A DNA stretch of 7,475 nucleotides. Origin: Alphaproteobacteria bacterium. Its GTDB lineage: Bacteria > Pseudomonadota > Alphaproteobacteria > Micropepsales > Micropepsaceae. Below the pieces are notes generated by a model, which made no database searches, was not told where the DNA came from, and saw only the letters and a program-made list of their open reading frames with translations. Made by a program: the position numbers and the translations under genes. Each line of letters begins with the position of its first letter. Position 1 is the first letter of the stretch. The stretch lies in contig CANGRN010000059.1 of the NCBI GenBank assembly GCA_947455695.1, positions 1 to 7,475 of the forward strand, read 5' to 3'. This document shows, piece by piece, positions 5,783 to 7,475 of the stretch.

Positions 5783-6762
5783 TGAAACTTCTGCAGGGTG
5801 GCGCGCACAAAGCTGAGGTCATAGGCCTTGGTGTAATCCAGGCCCTTGGGGTAAAGGCCTTCCGCCGCCATGGTGTCGTAGAAGCGCTTCCACTGCACCT
5901 GGGTCATGCTGCCCAGGCCGAAGGCGCGGCCATCGCCGCTTAGAATCATGTCATGCGCCTTCATCTTGTCCAGCGCCTGTTTCAGGATGGCGTCGGTGAT
6001 GTCGGGATTCTGCTTCTTGATCAGCGCGTTCCCCTTGGACGGGTCGTCCAGGTAATGCAGCCAGCCGTCGCGCGTGGCGTCCACGAAGGCCTGCACTGTC
6101 TTGCGGTCGGTATCGATCCACTTCTGCGGCACCAGTACCATGTTGGCATAGCCGGGATAACCGTAGTCGGAGAGCAGGAAGATCTTTGGCGTGAAATGCG
6201 CCTGTTGCTGCACCGTGAAGGGCTCGCTGGTGAGATAGCCTTCCTGGATGGCATTGGGGTCCTGGATAAAGGGCGCCAGGTTGTAGGTGTATTTGCGGAT
6301 CTGCTTGTCGGAGAATCCGAACTTGGCGCGCAGCCAGGGCCAGAAGGCGCTCATCGTGGCGGACGACACCAGCACCGGCTTGCCGCGCATGTCGGCCAGC
6401 GAATTGATGTCCCGGCGCGGATGCGACATCAGCACCTGCGGGTCCTTCTGGAAGATCGCCATGACGGCACGCACCGGCACGCCGGTCCGCACCATGTTCA
6501 ACGAGATAAAACTGTTGGAGCCCATGCCGAAGTCGGCGGCGCCGCCGGCCAGCAACTGGGGCACATTCACATCGGGCCCGCCCTGGATGATCTTCACGTC
6601 CAGGCCGCGCTTGGCATAAAGCCCTTCGGCCAGTGCCTGGTAGAAGCCGCCATGCTCGGCCTGCGCCTTCCAGTCGGTGACGAAACGGACGGTGGTGGCT
6701 GCCGCAGCGGGCTGCAGCAAGGCGGCGAGTATCGCGAAGGACAAAAGGGTGCGGCGGATCAT
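5779..6762 (-). CDS. ABC transporter periplasmic substrate-binding protein, NMT1/THI5-like
   Basis: A 327-residue exported protein. Residues 1-22 are a signal peptide (MIRR, hydrophobic core, AAAA) without a lipobox cysteine, so the mature protein should be free in the periplasm. The N-terminal lobe has the family pattern: VRFVTDWKAQAEHGGFYQAL at 25-44, LYAKRGLDVKI at 49-59, then GGPDVNVPQLLAGGAADFGMG at 61-81. This resembles ThiY-like binding proteins for thiamine pyrimidines and the related SsuA/TauA group. The protein contains no cysteine, so it lacks the CCCFC motif of the yeast THI5 synthase; transport rather than synthesis is expected. The ligand is undecided. No TPP riboswitch precedes the operon, which weakens the thiamine assignment. 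The ATG at 6762 has a modest AAGG site 5 bases upstream. The stop overlaps the ATPase start. Confidence 0.92.
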   Translation of the reverse strand: MIRRTLLSFAILAALLQPAAAATTVRFVTDWKAQAEHGGFYQALAEGLYAKRGLDVKIIQGGPDVNVPQLLAGGAADFGMGSNSFISLNMVRTGVPVRAVMAIFQKDPQVLMSHPRRDINSLADMRGKPVLVSSATMSAFWPWLRAKFGFSDKQIRKYTYNLAPFIQDPNAIQEGYLTSEPFTVQQQAHFTPKIFLLSDYGYPGYANMVLVPQKWIDTDRKTVQAFVDATRDGWLHYLDDPSKGNALIKKQNPDITDAILKQALDKMKAHDMILSGDGRAFGLGSMTQVQWKRFYDTMAAEGLYPKGLDYTKAYDLSFVRATLQKFQ

Positions 6763-6768
6763 GCCCGC

Positions 6769-6777
6769 CTTATAGCA
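6769..6777 (-). promoter_or_regulatory. Candidate extended -10 promoter of the ABC operon
   Basis: The minus strand reads TGCTATAAG: a TGn extension plus TATAAG (5 of 6 to TATAAT). With normal spacing the first transcribed base would be the A of the ATG at 6762, giving a leaderless mRNA. No convincing -35 box lies 16-18 bases upstream. The same AAGG could instead act as ribosome binding site for transcripts that start further upstream. Confidence 0.35.
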
Positions 6778-6794
6778 AACTTTTTGAATGACGA

Positions 6795-6811
6795 CCTTCG
6801 CTTCGCGAAAG
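6795..6811 (-). terminator. Hairpin just after the PBP stop codon (weak terminator candidate)
   Basis: Ten bases after the PBP stop the minus strand reads CTTTCGC, GAA, GCGAAGG, a 7-bp stem with one G-U pair and a 3-base loop. No U-run follows directly; the next bases are TCGTCATTC. It may cause partial termination between the PBP gene and the ABC operon. Confidence 0.27.
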
Positions 6812-6821
6812 CCGCGGGGCG

Positions 6822-7475
6822 TTACCGCCCGGAATCGCGCCGGGGCGGTGGCGGGGCTTCCTCATCGTCGTCGCTGCTGCCGAACAGCCAGCCCAGCAAG
6901 CCGCCGCGATGGCGCCGCTCGGGTGCGCGGGCCTCGGGCTCCTGGGCTGGCAGGTCGGTCGGGGGAGCCACTATTCTTTCATCGTCACGCCCATCCCACA
7001 CCGCGCCCGACGCCATCAGTTCGGTGTCTTCCGGCGGCGGCTCGACCGACTTGTCCAGCGGCTTCAGCGGCAGGCCCTGTTCGGCCACCAGCATGGTGTC
7101 GCGCCAGATGAAGGCGGGCAGGGTGCCGCCGGTGACGCCGCGGGTGGGCGAGGAATCGTCATTGCCCACCCATGCGGCGGCGACATAGTCGGTGGTGAAG
7201 CCCACGAACCAGGCGTCATGGGAATCCTGGGTGGTGCCGGTCTTGCCGGCGGCCTCGCGGCCATGCAGCGAGGCATAGCCGCCGGTGCCGTTGATCACCA
7301 CCCGGTAAAGCATGGCGGTAAGGTCGCGGTTCACATTTTGATCAATGACGCGCTGGGGCGGTGGGGCATGCCGCACAAAGACCGTTTTGGTGCCGATATC
7401 CACCTGCGTCACCAGATAGGGCGAGACGCGAAAGCCGCCATTGGCGAAGGCGGCATAGGCGGCGGTCAATTCCAG
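6822..7475 (-). CDS. Class A penicillin-binding protein (PBP1A type), C-terminal part only
   Basis: The last 217 residues of a protein whose start lies beyond the right edge; the frame is open from the edge (LELTAAYAAFANGG) to a TAA at 6822. This is the end of the transpeptidase domain that cross-links peptidoglycan in the periplasm. The third active-site box KTGTT is at visible residues 78-82, followed by DAWFVGFTTDYVAAAWVGNDD, a pattern typical of PBP1A. The SxxK and SxN boxes and the glycosyltransferase domain would be upstream, outside the window. After about residue 145 comes a tail of low complexity: Pro- and Glu/Asp-rich, then a basic RRHRGGLLGWLFG stretch, then SSDDDEE and PPPPRR. Such tails are common in alphaproteobacterial PBP1A and vary between species. 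The ABC operon follows after 59 bp on the same strand. Confidence 0.93.
   Translation of the reverse strand: MELTAAYAAFANGGFRVSPYLVTQVDIGTKTVFVRHAPPPQRVIDQNVNRDLTAMLYRVVINGTGGYASLHGREAAGKTGTTQDSHDAWFVGFTTDYVAAAWVGNDDSSPTRGVTGGTLPAFIWRDTMLVAEQGLPLKPLDKSVEPPPEDTELMASGAVWDGRDDERIVAPPTDLPAQEPEARAPERRHRGGLLGWLFGSSDDDEEAPPPPRRDSGR

Noticed and set aside
4281..6762. A firm assignment of the ABC operon as ssuABC, tauABC or thiXYZ
   Set aside because: The ATPase and permease motifs are shared by all these importers, and no desulfonase or thiamine gene is adjacent within the window.
6763..6821. A TPP riboswitch upstream of the THI5-like ABC operon
   Set aside because: The gap is only 59 bases and contains none of the conserved TPP aptamer blocks on the minus strand, so there is no room for the aptamer.
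5953..7188. A 411-codon open frame on the plus strand opposite the binding-protein and PBP genes
   Set aside because: It spans two well-supported genes and their gap in antisense, has no family motif, and ends in a low-complexity Ser/Arg-rich stretch.

Overview
The window looks like ordinary chromosomal DNA from a GC-rich Proteobacterium, most likely an alphaproteobacterium. The pointers are the GC-rich codon usage, the DUF2849-cysI-DUF934 sulfite-reductase cluster typical of that class, a PBP1A-type transpeptidase with an alphaproteobacterial-style tail, and a THI5-like ABC transporter. The genus cannot be named from the sequence. Coding density is very high. Only three gaps exceed 50 bases: about 129 bp at 278-406, 140 bp at 2891-3030 and 59 bp at 6763-6821. 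No rRNA, tRNA, CRISPR, insertion sequence or phage gene was seen.

Layout. At 1-277 (minus) is the start of a secreted, methionine-rich protein of probable Spy/CpxP type, cut by the window edge. From 2890 down to 407 (minus) run three overlapping genes: a DUF2849 protein, the siroheme/4Fe-4S sulfite reductase hemoprotein CysI, and a DUF934 protein. They form one translationally coupled operon for the last step of assimilatory sulfate reduction, sulfite to sulfide. No flavoprotein CysJ, siroheme synthase CysG or CysH lies in the window, so the electron donor and cofactor genes must be elsewhere. Divergent from this operon, at 3031-4278 (plus), is a major facilitator transporter of the metabolite:H+ symporter type. 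The 140-bp AT-rich gap between them holds overlapping candidate promoters and two inverted repeats.

At 4281-6762 (minus) is a complete three-gene ABC importer in the order substrate-binding protein, ATPase, permease. Each junction is a 4-base overlap. The binding protein is of the NMT1/THI5 (ThiY/SsuA/TauA) type. Its ligand could be a thiamine pyrimidine precursor, a sulfonate or another small anionic compound, and the sequence does not decide. The operon converges on the transporter gene with only 2 bp between stop codons. From 6822 to the right edge (minus) is the C-terminal part of a class A penicillin-binding protein, including the KTG box and a charged, proline-rich tail.

No new system stands out clearly. 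The items most worth a second look are the two DUF proteins welded to CysI, the compact divergent regulatory region at 2955-3030 (including a TPP-riboswitch-like fragment on the minus strand), the tandem Met-Met repeat in the left-edge gene, and a possibly leaderless start for the ABC operon.
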